DNA of 64,000 bases from JACVRN01 sp036389255 (GTDB taxonomy: Bacteria; Acidobacteriota; Blastocatellia; Pyrinomonadales; Pyrinomonadaceae). The notes beneath the pieces are model-generated. The model searched no databases, was not told where the DNA came from, and saw only the letters and a list, made by a program, of their open reading frames with translations. The translations under genes and the position numbers were made by a program. Positions 1-8,331 of this stretch are shown piece by piece; positions within the stretch are counted from its first letter, which is position 1, and each line of letters opens with the position of its first letter. The stretch lies in contig DASVQI010000001.1 of the NCBI GenBank assembly GCA_036389255.1, positions 1 to 64,000 of the forward strand. The letters are read 5' to 3'.

Positions 1-1
1 T

Positions 2-364
2 GGAGAATCTGCCTTCACCACATGGCTGCACCGCTTAACCGTCAATCAGGTATTGATGCATTTCAGGAAGCGCGGCGTGAGGATGGAGCAGACCACAGAG
101 GATGGAGAGACGCCAGTGCAGGTGGTCAGAGGGACTGAGAACCCGATGCAGATGCCGGTGGTGGACAGGATAGCATTGGATAAGGCTGTGGGACAGTTGC
201 CTCCGGGCTACAGGACGGTCTTCATCTTGCACGACGTGGAAGGGCACGAGCACGAGGAGATAGCCAGAATGCTGGGGTGCAGTGTGGGGACGAGTAAATC
301 ACAGCTTCACAAAGCCAGAATGAAATTAAGAGGTCTGCTCAGGCAACAGATTAAGCCTGAGTAG
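2..364 (+). CDS. ECF RNA polymerase sigma factor, 5'-truncated by the window edge
   Basis: The frame is open from base 2, so the gene starts upstream of the window. The visible 120 residues hold the end of region 2, where TWLHRLTVNQVLMHFRKR matches the usual end of sigma region 2 in ECF factors, then a linker and region 4. Region 4 reads LPPGYRTVFILHDVEG followed by the helix-turn-helix EEIARMLGCSVGTSKSQLHKAR, the -35 recognition helix pair. It should direct core polymerase to a small set of promoters. The downstream zinc-finger anti-sigma gene, about 250 bases away, fits the usual sigma/anti-sigma pairing. An internal ATG at 53 is not the true start because the conserved region 2 sequence lies before it. 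Confidence 0.88.
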   Translation, partial: GESAFTTWLHRLTVNQVLMHFRKRGVRMEQTTEDGETPVQVVRGTENPMQMPVVDRIALDKAVGQLPPGYRTVFILHDVEGHEHEEIARMLGCSVGTSKSQLHKARMKLRGLLRQQIKPE

Positions 365-612
365 CTTCCAAAGGTCTCTGTACGGTTTCCGGCTAACTCT
401 CGACCCCCTGCCGAAACCGACGGATTCCACGCCATGTGGTACAAAAGAGAGCGCTCTTTCCTGCTGCTAATCGGAAAGGGAACAAAAGCTCTCGCTCACG
501 AAAGCGCAGTCTCCCCAAGATTGCCTAAAGTTTGAAAGGAATAGGCGCGCTAAAGTATTCTAAGGGTCACCTTGACCGCGAAAGGCGCGTTTGGTTAGAG
601 GTTACAAAGACA

Positions 613-1356
613 ATGAACTGCGAGAAGTGTCAGGAGCTACTCAGCGACTTTCTCGACGGCGTGCTTACGGACGAAGAGCATCTTGCCTTGAGCGCGCACA
701 TGGAGGAATGTCTAGAGTGCTTTCATGTACGCACAGAGCTTGACGAGATAGTGAGCTATTGCCGGGAGACGCGCGGCCAGTACGAGGCCCCTCCGAACGA
801 GCGCGCGCTGTGGCTACGCATACGCAACACCATAGAGAGCCAGCCGAGCGCGCTTGCCACGGGTGCTTCCGCCTCCCGCTCTACGGGCCGCGCACGATTC
901 GGCTTCTGGCAGCGCTGGATGGACAGGCAGTGGGAGCTTACTCTGCCGCAGTTGGCCGCAGCCGTCTCCGTCATCATCATGGCGGTCGCGCTCGGCACGG
1001 CCTTCAGCCTACAACAGGTCAGGAACAACTCGCAGAACGCGCAAGCCACGGCAGCCGGTAACATGCAGCCCGGCACCTCGCAGGGCCTCACAGCCTTAAC
1101 GTCGGATGTGGACGACCGCATGCGCCGTCAGCAGATAGCCATAGACTACTGGAACGAGCGCGTCTCTCAGCGCAAGCGTCGCTGGAATCCGCAGTTGCGC
1201 GATGCGTTCGAGCGTAACCTCAGCGTGATTGACCAGGCCGTAGAGGATTCGCGCCAGCGTTTGAAGGTCAATCCCCACGACGAAATATCGGAAGAGCTGC
1301 TGAACGCCGCGCTCAATGATAAGATGGAGCTTCTCAAAGAGTTCTCAGACCAATAA
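613..1356 (+). CDS. Zinc-finger (zf-HC2) transmembrane anti-sigma factor
   Basis: A 247-residue protein. The N-terminus carries C3, C6 and an H29-x3-C33-x2-C36 cluster, the zf-HC2 anti-sigma fold that holds its sigma factor at the membrane. One membrane segment lies near residues 113-135 (QLAAAVSVIIMAVALGTAF), followed by a polar C-terminal region rich in Arg, Asn and Gln, presumably periplasmic. The frame could begin at a TTG at 532, but the ATG at 613 puts the conserved MNCEKC motif at the N-terminus, as in the family, and has AGAGG 11 bases upstream. The gene follows an ECF sigma factor, so it most likely restrains that factor. The inducing signal is not visible. Confidence 0.85.
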   Translation: MNCEKCQELLSDFLDGVLTDEEHLALSAHMEECLECFHVRTELDEIVSYCRETRGQYEAPPNERALWLRIRNTIESQPSALATGASASRSTGRARFGFWQRWMDRQWELTLPQLAAAVSVIIMAVALGTAFSLQQVRNNSQNAQATAAGNMQPGTSQGLTALTSDVDDRMRRQQIAIDYWNERVSQRKRRWNPQLRDAFERNLSVIDQAVEDSRQRLKVNPHDEISEELLNAALNDKMELLKEFSDQ

Positions 1357-1470
1357 GCATTTTTGAAGAGGAAAGAGAGACGGGCCTTTGTCCGCTCGCG
1401 GCTTTACCGCCTGACCCAAAGGAAAAAGCCCTGGACTCTTTCTGTGTAGATTGCAGAGTAATCGAGAGAG

Positions 1471-2244
1471 ATGAAGTTACGCTTGCCGGGCGGTAGAAAG
1501 ATGAAGTTGATGCGCGCCACCCTTATGATTGGCGCACTCTTTATCTTCATCTCTTCGCTCTCTGCCGAAGCGCTCGCCCAGAAAAAGACCTTCTCTCGCC
1601 GCTATCCGGCAAGCAGGACAGTTCGCATCTCGCTCAAAAACGGCTACGGCACGATTGTCGTGCAAGCTTGGGATCGTGACGAGATAAAGCTGGCCGCAGA
1701 CATGGACTCGCCTGTTGCGCGCGTAGTGCCCGAAGTCACCTCCGACAGCATAGAGATAAACGTCCTGCGCGATAACCGCAAAGAGGACGCGGGCGAAGTC
1801 AACTTCAAAATCTTCGTCCCCGTAAACTCCACCGTAGACATAGAGACACGGCGCGGCAACATCACCGTGCGCGACGTTCGCGGTGCAACCGTGCGCGCGC
1901 ACATCTACACGTCCGGCGACATAGAGCTGACGGGGATTCGCGCTACGGTCGTGATGGCCGAGAACGTGAGCGGAGACATACTGTTTGACGGCGAGCTTGT
2001 CGGCGGGGGCAAGTACGAATTGAAGACCTACAAGGGACACATCAACATACGCATCCCCATAGACTCCGCGTTTCAACTGGTGGCGACCGCGCCCTCTTCG
2101 CGCAGCATAACTCTAGGCTCGTTCACGGGGGCCGGGCTCAAATTCAACGCTGACGGTCGGCAGGTGACAGGCTCGGTCAGGGGCGGCGGCGCGTCGCTCA
2201 CCGTCAACAACTATCAGGGCGCAATCAACTTCTTCCGGCGCTGA
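1471..2244 (+). CDS. Secreted DUF4097-type beta-repeat protein
   Basis: 257 residues with a signal peptide (hydrophobic stretch about residues 15-32, cleavage likely after ALA). The mature part is a series of short beta strands with motifs such as RGNITVRDVRG and SGDIELTG, characteristic of the DUF4097 family of putative adhesin-like, beta-helical envelope proteins. No catalytic residues are evident. An in-frame ATG at 1501 is an alternative start; the one at 1471 has GAGAGAG directly upstream. It follows the sigma/anti-sigma pair and is followed by a second protein of the same type after 26 bases, so the four genes are probably co-regulated. Its molecular role is unknown; an envelope-stress output is inference from context. 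Confidence 0.75.
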   Translation: MKLRLPGGRKMKLMRATLMIGALFIFISSLSAEALAQKKTFSRRYPASRTVRISLKNGYGTIVVQAWDRDEIKLAADMDSPVARVVPEVTSDSIEINVLRDNRKEDAGEVNFKIFVPVNSTVDIETRRGNITVRDVRGATVRAHIYTSGDIELTGIRATVVMAENVSGDILFDGELVGGGKYELKTYKGHINIRIPIDSAFQLVATAPSSRSITLGSFTGAGLKFNADGRQVTGSVRGGGASLTVNNYQGAINFFRR

Positions 2245-2270
2245 AGGCGCAGTCCCGAACTCCAGTTTCC

Positions 2271-3170
2271 ATGCCCCAAGTCAAAAAACTCTTTCTTCTC
2301 TTCCTCGTCCTCGCGGCCGTGTTTGCTTCGGATGCTCTATCTTCCGCGCAGCAGAAGGACAAAAGAGATGCTGCTCAGACGGCACCGCCCGCGCCTTTGC
2401 TAACGCGCACCACTACTCGGCATGAGACGCGGCGCTTCGGCTACGGCGGCTCCGTGACTTTGATAGGAGCGCCCAACGGCTCCATCACGATTGAAGCATG
2501 GCCGCGAAACGAAGTTGACATCACGGCTGACATAGAGTTGCGCGCTGGCACGGAAGAGGAACTTACTCAACTGGCCGCCGTCAACAGCTTCATTCTCGAT
2601 GAAGAGGTAAACCACCTCAGAATTCTGACCACAGGCACGCACGACAAACAGTTCATGAAGCGCGCGGCTAAGAATTTTCCCAAGAAGCTCATCGGCCTTC
2701 CGTGGAAGATTGATTACCGCATACGCGTCCCTGCCTACACAGACCTTGAGATAAACGCCGGGAGCGGCCCCTTCAAGCTGGCAGGCGTAGAGGGCACCAT
2801 CCGCATCATGGCCGTAGAGTCGCAGGCAGACTTGACGCTCGTGGGCGGCTACGTGACGGCTACGATTGAGCGCGGGACTGTTAATGTGCGAATGCTCGCG
2901 CGCAACTGGCGCGGCGTGGGTGCGGACATTCGGCTGGCGTCGGGCGAGCTGAACCTGGAGCTTCCGGCAGCCGCCAGTCTGGACATAAACGGCGACGTGC
3001 TTCGCTCAGGCCAGATAGAACGCGCCTACAATGGTCTTGAGCCGCGCGACCGCACTACCTTTACGCCCCGTTCCATACGGGCCCGCGCCGGAGCCGGAGG
3101 CCCAACCCTCTCGTTCACCGTTGCGGACGGCACGCTCAGAATCAAGCAAATAACAGAGAACGGGCAGTAA
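2271..3170 (+). CDS. Secreted DUF4097-like protein, neighbour of a similar gene
   Basis: 299 residues with an N-terminal signal peptide (KLFLLFLVLAAVFASDALSSA). After a low-complexity Ala/Pro linker the protein has the same style of short beta strands as the preceding gene: GSITIEAWPRNEVDITADIEL resembles GTIVVQAWDRDEIKLAADMD there, which suggests tandem duplication and divergence. No enzyme motif was found. The 26-base spacing and shared strand make it the last gene of the sigma/anti-sigma cluster. Function is unknown; an exported structural or adhesin-like role is inferred from the fold type only. Confidence 0.7.
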   Translation: MPQVKKLFLLFLVLAAVFASDALSSAQQKDKRDAAQTAPPAPLLTRTTTRHETRRFGYGGSVTLIGAPNGSITIEAWPRNEVDITADIELRAGTEEELTQLAAVNSFILDEEVNHLRILTTGTHDKQFMKRAAKNFPKKLIGLPWKIDYRIRVPAYTDLEINAGSGPFKLAGVEGTIRIMAVESQADLTLVGGYVTATIERGTVNVRMLARNWRGVGADIRLASGELNLELPAAASLDINGDVLRSGQIERAYNGLEPRDRTTFTPRSIRARAGAGGPTLSFTVADGTLRIKQITENGQ

Positions 3171-3322
3171 AGCGCGCGCGGCTTCAACTCGTCATTACTC
3201 AATCCTTACTTAACAACTCTATTTACAATCCACACAGCTTTTCCTTTTCCCTCTTTTTACTTATTATTGCTCCCGCCCGATATAACAAACGCTCTCTTAT
3301 TCTCCGGCTTGGAAATATCATC

Positions 3323-3913
3323 ATGACAGTCAAATCTGATCGCTGGATTCGCCGCATGTCAGAAGAGGCGCAACTGATTCACCCCTTCAGCCCCAGCCTG
3401 ATACGCAGCGTCGAAGGCCGCCGCATCATCTCCGCAGGCGCATCCAGTTACGGCTATGACATGCAGCTTGCGGACGACGACTTCCGTGTCTTCTCACCCA
3501 TACATGGCCGGGAGATTGACCCTAAAAGATTCGACGAAGACTCTTTGATAGAGCCGCCGCTCCGCACGGCCGAAGACGGCTCACGCTATTACCTGCTGCC
3601 GCCGCACTCCTACGCCCTTGGCGTCACCGTCGAAACCTTCCGCATGCCCCGCAACGTCACAGGCATCTGTATGTGCAAATCAACCTACGCCCGCGCCGGT
3701 CTCATGCTCAACACGACGCCGCTTGAAGCAGGATGGACAGGCCGCTTGGTCATAGAGCTTGGCAATCTCGCAGACCTCCCGCTTCGCGTCTACGTCAACG
3801 AAGGCATAGGCCAGGTACTCTTCTTCCAGTCCGACGAAGACTGCGACACCTCCTACGAAGACAGAGGCGGCAAGTACCAAGGCCAGACGGGCTTAACATA
3901 TTCTCGTTTATAA
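3323..3913 (+). CDS. dcd: dCTP deaminase
   Basis: 196 residues, close to the usual length of about 190. It deaminates dCTP to dUTP, a precursor for thymidylate. Diagnostic motifs are present: SSYGYD near the N-terminus, CKSTYARAG with the Ser and Arg of the active site, the catalytic glutamate in TPLEAGWTG, and the C-terminal GKYQGQTGLTYSR that closes over the nucleotide. The protein could instead be a bifunctional dCTP deaminase/dUTPase, which these motifs alone do not separate. It stands alone, with no dUTPase gene beside it. The ATG at 3323 gives an N-terminus slightly longer than typical; MSEEAQLIHP, 12 residues in, is an alternative start. Confidence 0.93.
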   Translation: MTVKSDRWIRRMSEEAQLIHPFSPSLIRSVEGRRIISAGASSYGYDMQLADDDFRVFSPIHGREIDPKRFDEDSLIEPPLRTAEDGSRYYLLPPHSYALGVTVETFRMPRNVTGICMCKSTYARAGLMLNTTPLEAGWTGRLVIELGNLADLPLRVYVNEGIGQVLFFQSDEDCDTSYEDRGGKYQGQTGLTYSRL

Positions 3914-4259
3914 TGTTCTCGGTTCCCGCACTTTACCTCAAGAATTCAGGGGGCATGGATTACCGGCGCGGCCACATTCAAATCCTTGAGCGTGAATCAC
4001 CGAAGGCGAAGGCTTGCGAAGGCTACGAGTAGAACAAGGACGAATATGCTCTCCTATATGCCGATTTATCTAAGCTTTCATCTTAGTGCGCTTTAGGGTT
4101 CGAGCCTTATCATACAGACTTTAGCCCCTGAATGTGTTAGGCTTACTTATCGGTTCTTTTAGAATCCATCTTTCGACACCGGGAAGAGCTTTATGACCTT
4201 CTCCTTCTGCCGTCTGCTGTGTTCCAGATACACGCGACTGAAGCTAAGGAGAGTCCTGA
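3914..4259. other. Intergenic region with no supported gene
   Basis: No convincing gene, tRNA or repeat was found in these 346 bases. A 25-codon open frame begins at 3955 but has no ribosome binding site or recognisable product. The last bases hold AAGGAG (4247-4252), which serves the TTG start of the next gene. Confidence 0.5.
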
Positions 4260-4592
4260 TTGTCAGAAGAAGCTACCTCAAATACCCCTGCCACCATCTT
4301 TCTCATTGAAGAAGAAGACGACGCGCGCCCGCATTTGAAGAGGAATCTTCGAAAGCGAGGCTATCGTGTGTTAGTAGCGGCGGACATGGAAGACGCGCCC
4401 GAATGGATGCGCGTCACCCATATCCCCGCCGATTTAATGTTAATCAATCTCTTGGGTAAATCCCCCGAAGAGTTAGAGGGCATAGACGAAAAGGCGGGTG
4501 AAAATGATTGGATTTGCTACCACTCTGACGCGGAGCAGTTGCGGGCGCTCATTCTCCGCTTGACCGGAAAAGATTCGACGCGGAAGCAATAA
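4260..4592 (+). CDS. Degenerate receiver-domain protein lacking the phosphoacceptor aspartate
   Basis: 110 residues. The start codon is TTG, supported by AAGGAG eight bases upstream. The N-terminal pattern TIFLIEEEDDARPHLKRNLRKRGYRVLVAAD follows the first strand and helix of a CheY-type receiver, including acidic pocket residues. Where a receiver carries DLxLLDxxMP, this protein has DLMLINLLG, so the phosphorylated Asp is replaced by Asn. The region after it is shortened, with no clear Thr or Lys of the switch. It is therefore probably a pseudo-receiver that signals without phosphorylation or titrates a partner. It sits 33 bases before a complete CheY-like receiver and upstream of a histidine kinase. 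Confidence 0.65.
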   Translation: MSEEATSNTPATIFLIEEEDDARPHLKRNLRKRGYRVLVAADMEDAPEWMRVTHIPADLMLINLLGKSPEELEGIDEKAGENDWICYHSDAEQLRALILRLTGKDSTRKQ

Positions 4593-4625
4593 CGGACGAA
4601 GGCAGTAAGGATTAGGTGTTGAGGT

Positions 4626-5012
4626 ATGAATTCAAGCGCCACTCGCAAGCAGACCATTATGGTGGTTGATGACTCGGAAGATATACGTGAGCTGATGCGG
4701 ACGTATCTGATGCATCTAGGCTACAGTGTTGTCGAAGCGGCAAACGGACTTGAAGCAGTAGAGGCCGTGAGCAAAGAATGTCCCGCGTTGATTCTGATGG
4801 ATATAAGTATGCCGATTCTCGACGGGCTTGAGGCCACCCGCATGATTCGACGGATGGGGGAAGTATGCGGAGTTGTGATAATTGCGTTCACGGCGCTCCA
4901 CAGTGGTAGTAGCCGGAATCGCGCAATGGCCGCAGGCTGCAATGATTACGTTCAGAAGTCTATAAGTCTGGAGCAATTGTCGAGCCTTCTAGACCGGCAC
5001 TTACACGTATAA
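4626..5012 (+). CDS. Single-domain CheY-like response regulator
   Basis: 128 residues forming one receiver domain and nothing else. The acidic pocket D15/D16, phosphoacceptor D59 (LILMDISMP), switch T89 (IIAFTA) and K111 (DYVQKS) are all present, so it should accept phosphate from a histidine kinase. It has no output domain and must act by protein contact or as a phosphorelay intermediate. The histidine kinase encoded next (from 5207), on the same strand after about 190 bases, is the obvious partner, and the degenerate receiver just upstream may modulate the pair. Confidence 0.88.
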   Translation: MNSSATRKQTIMVVDDSEDIRELMRTYLMHLGYSVVEAANGLEAVEAVSKECPALILMDISMPILDGLEATRMIRRMGEVCGVVIIAFTALHSGSSRNRAMAAGCNDYVQKSISLEQLSSLLDRHLHV

Positions 5013-5206
5013 GGAGAATCCGTTAAGGGAGTCCCTGCGCCGGTTGCTTAAGTCCTGATTTATTTATCCCTTCATTGATAAGCTCTGCTAGTCTCTACAT
5101 AATCACTATTATCTGTGATAACGTAAAACGTCCATGAGCGGGAGGTGTTAATCTTAAAGTAAGAGTAACGCCTATATTGAACCCGGCGCTTAACGGAGTA
5201 GAAAAA

Positions 5207-6313
5207 GTGTCCTCTGAGAATCTTCACAATCTTGCGACGTTGATTAGACGTGAGCGCGATACCTTACTCAATGAATGGCGCCAAGTGATAGGACAACTTC
5301 CAGTGGCGCATGGCCTCGATGTCCCAACTCTAAACGACCACATTCCAGATTTGCTCGAAGAACTGGCTGATGAATTGGAAGCATATTCTGATGAGTCAAT
5401 GATAGGGGAATTAAAAAAGAATTCTGTTGCTCATGGTTTGGATAGGCTCCGCCTAGGGTTCGATGTCGAAGAGGTTGTGGGGGAATACAACGCTCTGCGC
5501 GGCGTCATCCAAGACCTTATCGAACGGCATAACCTGAGACTCGGGGGGCCGGTAAACCGCATCATTAACCGCGTCATTGACATGTCTATAGGTCTGGCGG
5601 TCAAGACGTACGCCACGCAAAAAGCCTTGGAGATACAGCAACGCCGCGAGGAGCACTTGGCCTTCGTCGCCCACGACCTCAGGTCTCCACTTTCATCCAT
5701 AGCGATGGCAGCACAACTTCTAGAACGCACACTCCCGGAAGGGGCGAAGGACGAGCGGGCCGCCTCATTACTGGATACGATGCATCGAAACGTAGAACGC
5801 TTAAATTCACTTGTAGTCAAAGTAGTCCAAGAAGAAGCTAATCTACAGGTTGAGGTGAATAAAAGAGTAGAACGGCGTGAAGTAGAGCTTAGTGAGCTCA
5901 TTGAAGTGCTCGTCAGCGACCTGCATCCGTTGGCCCTCGCGTCAAACACCAGATTGATAAACAAAGTACCGGAAGGGCTGACAATCTTCGCTGACGCCAA
6001 CATGCTGACCCTTATTTTTCAGAACTTAATCACTAACGCTATCAACTACACAGCGGGCGGAGAAGTTATCGTCGGAGCGCAGAAGAGCAAAGACTCCGTT
6101 TCCGTCGAATGCTGGGTTAAGGACAATGGCACAGGGATTCCGGCAGACAAACTGGAAAAGGTATTCGACAAATTAGAAAGCGATCCGGACAGGAAAAGCG
6201 GGATGGGACTCGGTCTGGCAATCGTCAAGCAATTCGTTGAAGCGCACACCGGTCAGGTAACGGTCGAGAGTGAAGTGGGTCAAGGCTCGACATTTCGATT
6301 TACAATTCCTTAG
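5207..6313 (+). CDS. Soluble RsbRD-type sensor histidine kinase
   Basis: About 368 residues from the GTG at 5207, which has GGAG eight bases upstream; a TTG at 5177 would add 10 residues but has no good ribosome binding site. The N-terminal 130 residues are helical and resemble the RsbRD N-terminal (RsbT co-antagonist) domain. Then comes HisKA with the phosphorylated histidine in FVAHDLRSPLSS (H156 from the GTG), and an HATPase domain with the N box NLITNAINYT and G boxes DNGTGIP and GMGLGLAIVKQF. No membrane segment is seen, so it is a cytoplasmic sensor. It probably phosphorylates the CheY-like protein encoded upstream. The stimulus is unknown. Confidence 0.85.
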   Translation: MSSENLHNLATLIRRERDTLLNEWRQVIGQLPVAHGLDVPTLNDHIPDLLEELADELEAYSDESMIGELKKNSVAHGLDRLRLGFDVEEVVGEYNALRGVIQDLIERHNLRLGGPVNRIINRVIDMSIGLAVKTYATQKALEIQQRREEHLAFVAHDLRSPLSSIAMAAQLLERTLPEGAKDERAASLLDTMHRNVERLNSLVVKVVQEEANLQVEVNKRVERREVELSELIEVLVSDLHPLALASNTRLINKVPEGLTIFADANMLTLIFQNLITNAINYTAGGEVIVGAQKSKDSVSVECWVKDNGTGIPADKLEKVFDKLESDPDRKSGMGLGLAIVKQFVEAHTGQVTVESEVGQGSTFRFTIP

Positions 6314-6621
6314 AAAGCAGGGCTCTTCTCCAAAAGCAGAACAGGCGCTAGGCGAGGAACCAATTACTTTACCTCACGACGGGCTGACGTATATCCATAA
6401 AAGCAAGCCGCCCTTTATGCACAAATTCAATATATATCATGTGATGGCTATGACTCTGAGTGAGTAGGTGGGATTGAATGGAATTTCTTATGCCCGCGTG
6501 AGGATTCTTCTTTAGGGATTCTTATTTTGTGCCAGTACGTAAGTATCATCACATCAGCAGATTGATGGATGCTCACAAGAGGGTCTATTGTGGGTAACTA
6601 CCAGCTAAATCAATAAGACTA
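6314..6621. other. Intergenic region with no supported gene
   Basis: About 300 AT-richer bases between the convergent kinase gene and a small minus-strand gene. An open frame running out of the kinase gene in another phase looks like a shadow. No clear hairpin terminator was found. Confidence 0.45.
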
Positions 6622-6780
6622 TTACTTCTTGCCTTTTTTCTCCGCCTCTTTTCGCAGCGTCCCTATTTTCTTATCACTTCTCGCGTTAGTGCCGTCTGCG
6701 TTTCTTATAGAATTTTTGATTCCCAGCCTCTTTTCAGCGCTTTTTACAGTTGAATCGGATCTTATCTTGCGAGCAGCCAT
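6622..6780 (-). CDS. 52-residue basic small protein
   Basis: A short gene of 52 codons, read from ATG (6780-6778) to TAA. It has a very strong ribosome binding site, GGAGGTGAG, just before the start (complement of 6782-6791). The product begins MAARKIRSDSTVKSAEKR and is rich in Lys, Arg, Ser and Ala with no Cys or Trp, and no membrane segment. The composition suggests a small nucleic-acid-binding or disordered protein, but no family was recognised. It is the last of a run of small minus-strand genes. The opposite-strand open frame here lacks such a start site and is rejected. Confidence 0.6.
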   Translation of the reverse strand: MAARKIRSDSTVKSAEKRLGIKNSIRNADGTNARSDKKIGTLRKEAEKKGKK

Positions 6781-6856
6781 TACTCACCTCCAGTTACTCA
6801 AATTATGCGATATACTGCGCCCCCGAATATCTTTGTCAATAAGTCGTGCATTACTG

Positions 6857-7102
6857 CTAAAACTCATTCTTCTCTTTGGCTACCTCATCTCTTATCGCCT
6901 GCGATTTACCCTCCATGCCGTTGAACCCATTGATTAATTCCATAGCCTGATCATACTCAAGATTATCTCTGATAATCTGGCTGCGCCCTTTTTTCCCTAC
7001 CGGAATAGAATCATCCACCCTCTTGACACGGTATTTGATTGACGTGTCGCCCTCAAACTTGGCCTTCTGTCCGGACATCGGTTGTATTGTATAAATGAAC
7101 AT
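6857..7102 (-). CDS. Small hypothetical protein (81 residues)
   Basis: The start is taken as the ATG at 7102-7100 because GGGAGG lies about seven bases before it; the longer frame starting at 7150 has no such site. The protein begins MFIYTIQPMSGQKAKFEGD and contains charged, soluble sequence such as KYRVKRVDDSIPVGKKGRSQ and a C-terminal helix rich in Glu and Lys. No signal peptide, membrane segment or known motif is visible. It is one of several small minus-strand genes with good ribosome binding sites. Function unknown. Confidence 0.6.
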   Translation of the reverse strand: MFIYTIQPMSGQKAKFEGDTSIKYRVKRVDDSIPVGKKGRSQIIRDNLEYDQAMELINGFNGMEGKSQAIRDEVAKEKNEF

Positions 7103-7172
7103 ACTATCGCCTCCCGTTAAATAATATTCACTCCTTAAAGAAACATGCAAATGGGAAAGTTATGGATAATCT

Positions 7173-7412
7173 TTAATCCTCATTTTCCTGTGCTCGAAGA
7201 ATTTCCTGTTTGATTTCTTCAATGCTTCTTTTTCGGCGCGGTCGAAGTGCATCCCCGGCATCTTCCAACTGTTTTTGTCGGGTGATTCTTTCCTTTGGTG
7301 GCTCTAATGTCTTTGAATTAGTCAGGGGATGCCTTTTCTTATGATTTCGGACTAAATACAGGACGGCTAATCCCAAAGTAAAGGCAATGATAAGAGTGAC
7401 GATAATCCACAT
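7173..7412 (-). CDS. Small single-pass membrane protein (79 residues)
   Basis: Residues 2-21 (WIIVTLIIAFTLGLAVLYLV) form one membrane helix, followed by a basic stretch RNHKKRH, which places the C-terminal part in the cytoplasm, and then a charged helical tail with RRKRSIEEIKQEIL. The architecture resembles small membrane-anchored regulators, but no family can be named. The ribosome binding site is weak (AAGCTGAT). It lies between two other small minus-strand genes with gaps of about 50-70 bases, so an operon is plausible. Confidence 0.5.
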   Translation of the reverse strand: MWIIVTLIIAFTLGLAVLYLVRNHKKRHPLTNSKTLEPPKERITRQKQLEDAGDALRPRRKRSIEEIKQEILRAQENED

Positions 7413-7466
7413 ATCAGCTTATAGAATAAACGCAGGGAGAGTGGACTGTGAATAACTCATAAAAAG

Positions 7467-7637
7467 CTATTCAGCCGACTCGTCCTTCTCATCCTGAGCA
7501 TTACCCCTGTGTCCCTCGGACTTATTTCTCAGGTAAAGCGGAAGAGCCGATTGGTCATCAGTTCCTCGCTCCGTCGCTTTAACAAGCCCACGATTTTCTT
7601 CAGATTTTTTATCCGATGTATTGTTATCTTCTTTCAT
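7467..7637 (-). CDS. 56-residue acidic small protein
   Basis: A 56-codon gene read from ATG (7637-7635) to TAG, preceded by GGGAGGAAAG, a strong ribosome binding site. The protein starts MKEDNNTSDKKSEENRG and ends in DEKDESAE; it is very hydrophilic and acidic, contains a central LPLYLRNKSEG motif, and is probably disordered. No known family was recognised. It appears to be the first gene of the minus-strand series of small genes down to 6622. An opposite-strand open frame (7509-7739) overlaps it but has no supporting start site. Confidence 0.55.
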   Translation of the reverse strand: MKEDNNTSDKKSEENRGLVKATERGTDDQSALPLYLRNKSEGHRGNAQDEKDESAE

Positions 7638-7920
7638 ACTTTCCTCCCGTCAGCTTCGTATTACATCAAACTTCCGGCCGGTTCTGTTGAAATGATTATC
7701 ACCTATGGCCGGTCTTTCACAAATATTCAAATGAAATAAATAAGTACTCCTAAATTATGCAGACTTTATGAATAAATGTGCAAAGCTGGGCCGCCGGGGC
7801 AGTTCCTCTATCATAAACAGAAGCGGGGCCGTCGTCAGTGGTATTAATTCCCAAGACGCCAGACCCGCTAGCTATCGGAATATGTAAATGACGCAATCCA
7901 CTCCACGCGCCGGGACGAAG

Positions 7921-8280
7921 CTACCGTACGGCCTCTAGAAAGCGGAAGTCGGACGTCCATCCGGTTCCTGCCTCATCGCTGAGGATAGCGATGCGTCCGG
8001 TGGTCATGAACGCCAGCTTGAGAATCTCCCACTCTTCATCTGAGATGTCTCCCTGCTGCGAGCTGACGCCCCCTTCTTCCCAGACGATGACCACCTCACG
8101 TCCGCCGGCCATTTCAAAACTGCCCATTCTGGTAACGCGTCCGTAATGCCATTGGAAACTGGCGCCCGCTTCTCGGGCCTGTGTTACTCCCACCGCCTGC
8201 GCGCTAGTCTCCCGCACCTGGTGGCCGTCCCCTCCAGTTTGTCTAGCCTTCTTCGCGGACTTCTTCGCTGACTTAGGCAT
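7921..8280 (-). CDS. Small hypothetical protein, possible integron cassette gene
   Basis: 119 residues. The N-terminus MPKSAKKSAKKARQTGGDG is a basic tail, followed by a compact domain with FQWHYGRVTRMGSFEMAGGREVVIVWEEGG and the ending GTGWTSDFRFLEAV. No catalytic motif, signal peptide or membrane helix is seen. Its start is preceded by AAGGAGGAG, an excellent ribosome binding site, about 50 bases after the R' end of the attC-like site at 8332-8445, which is where a cassette gene would begin. No attC-like site is visible after its stop. Function unknown. Confidence 0.6.
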   Translation of the reverse strand: MPKSAKKSAKKARQTGGDGHQVRETSAQAVGVTQAREAGASFQWHYGRVTRMGSFEMAGGREVVIVWEEGGVSSQQGDISDEEWEILKLAFMTTGRIAILSDEAGTGWTSDFRFLEAVR

Positions 8281-8331
8281 ACGTTATCTCCTCCTTGTGA
8301 CATTGATTACTTGCTGGTTGATAATTGAGCA

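Noticed and set aside
1477..2076. 199-codon minus-strand frame
   Set aside because: Antisense to the DUF4097-type gene with a clear signal peptide; no start site.
4136..4142. Isolated GTTAGGC, a possible attC R' box
   Set aside because: No RYYYAAC box or inverted arm lies within 130 bases; such a heptamer is expected by chance.
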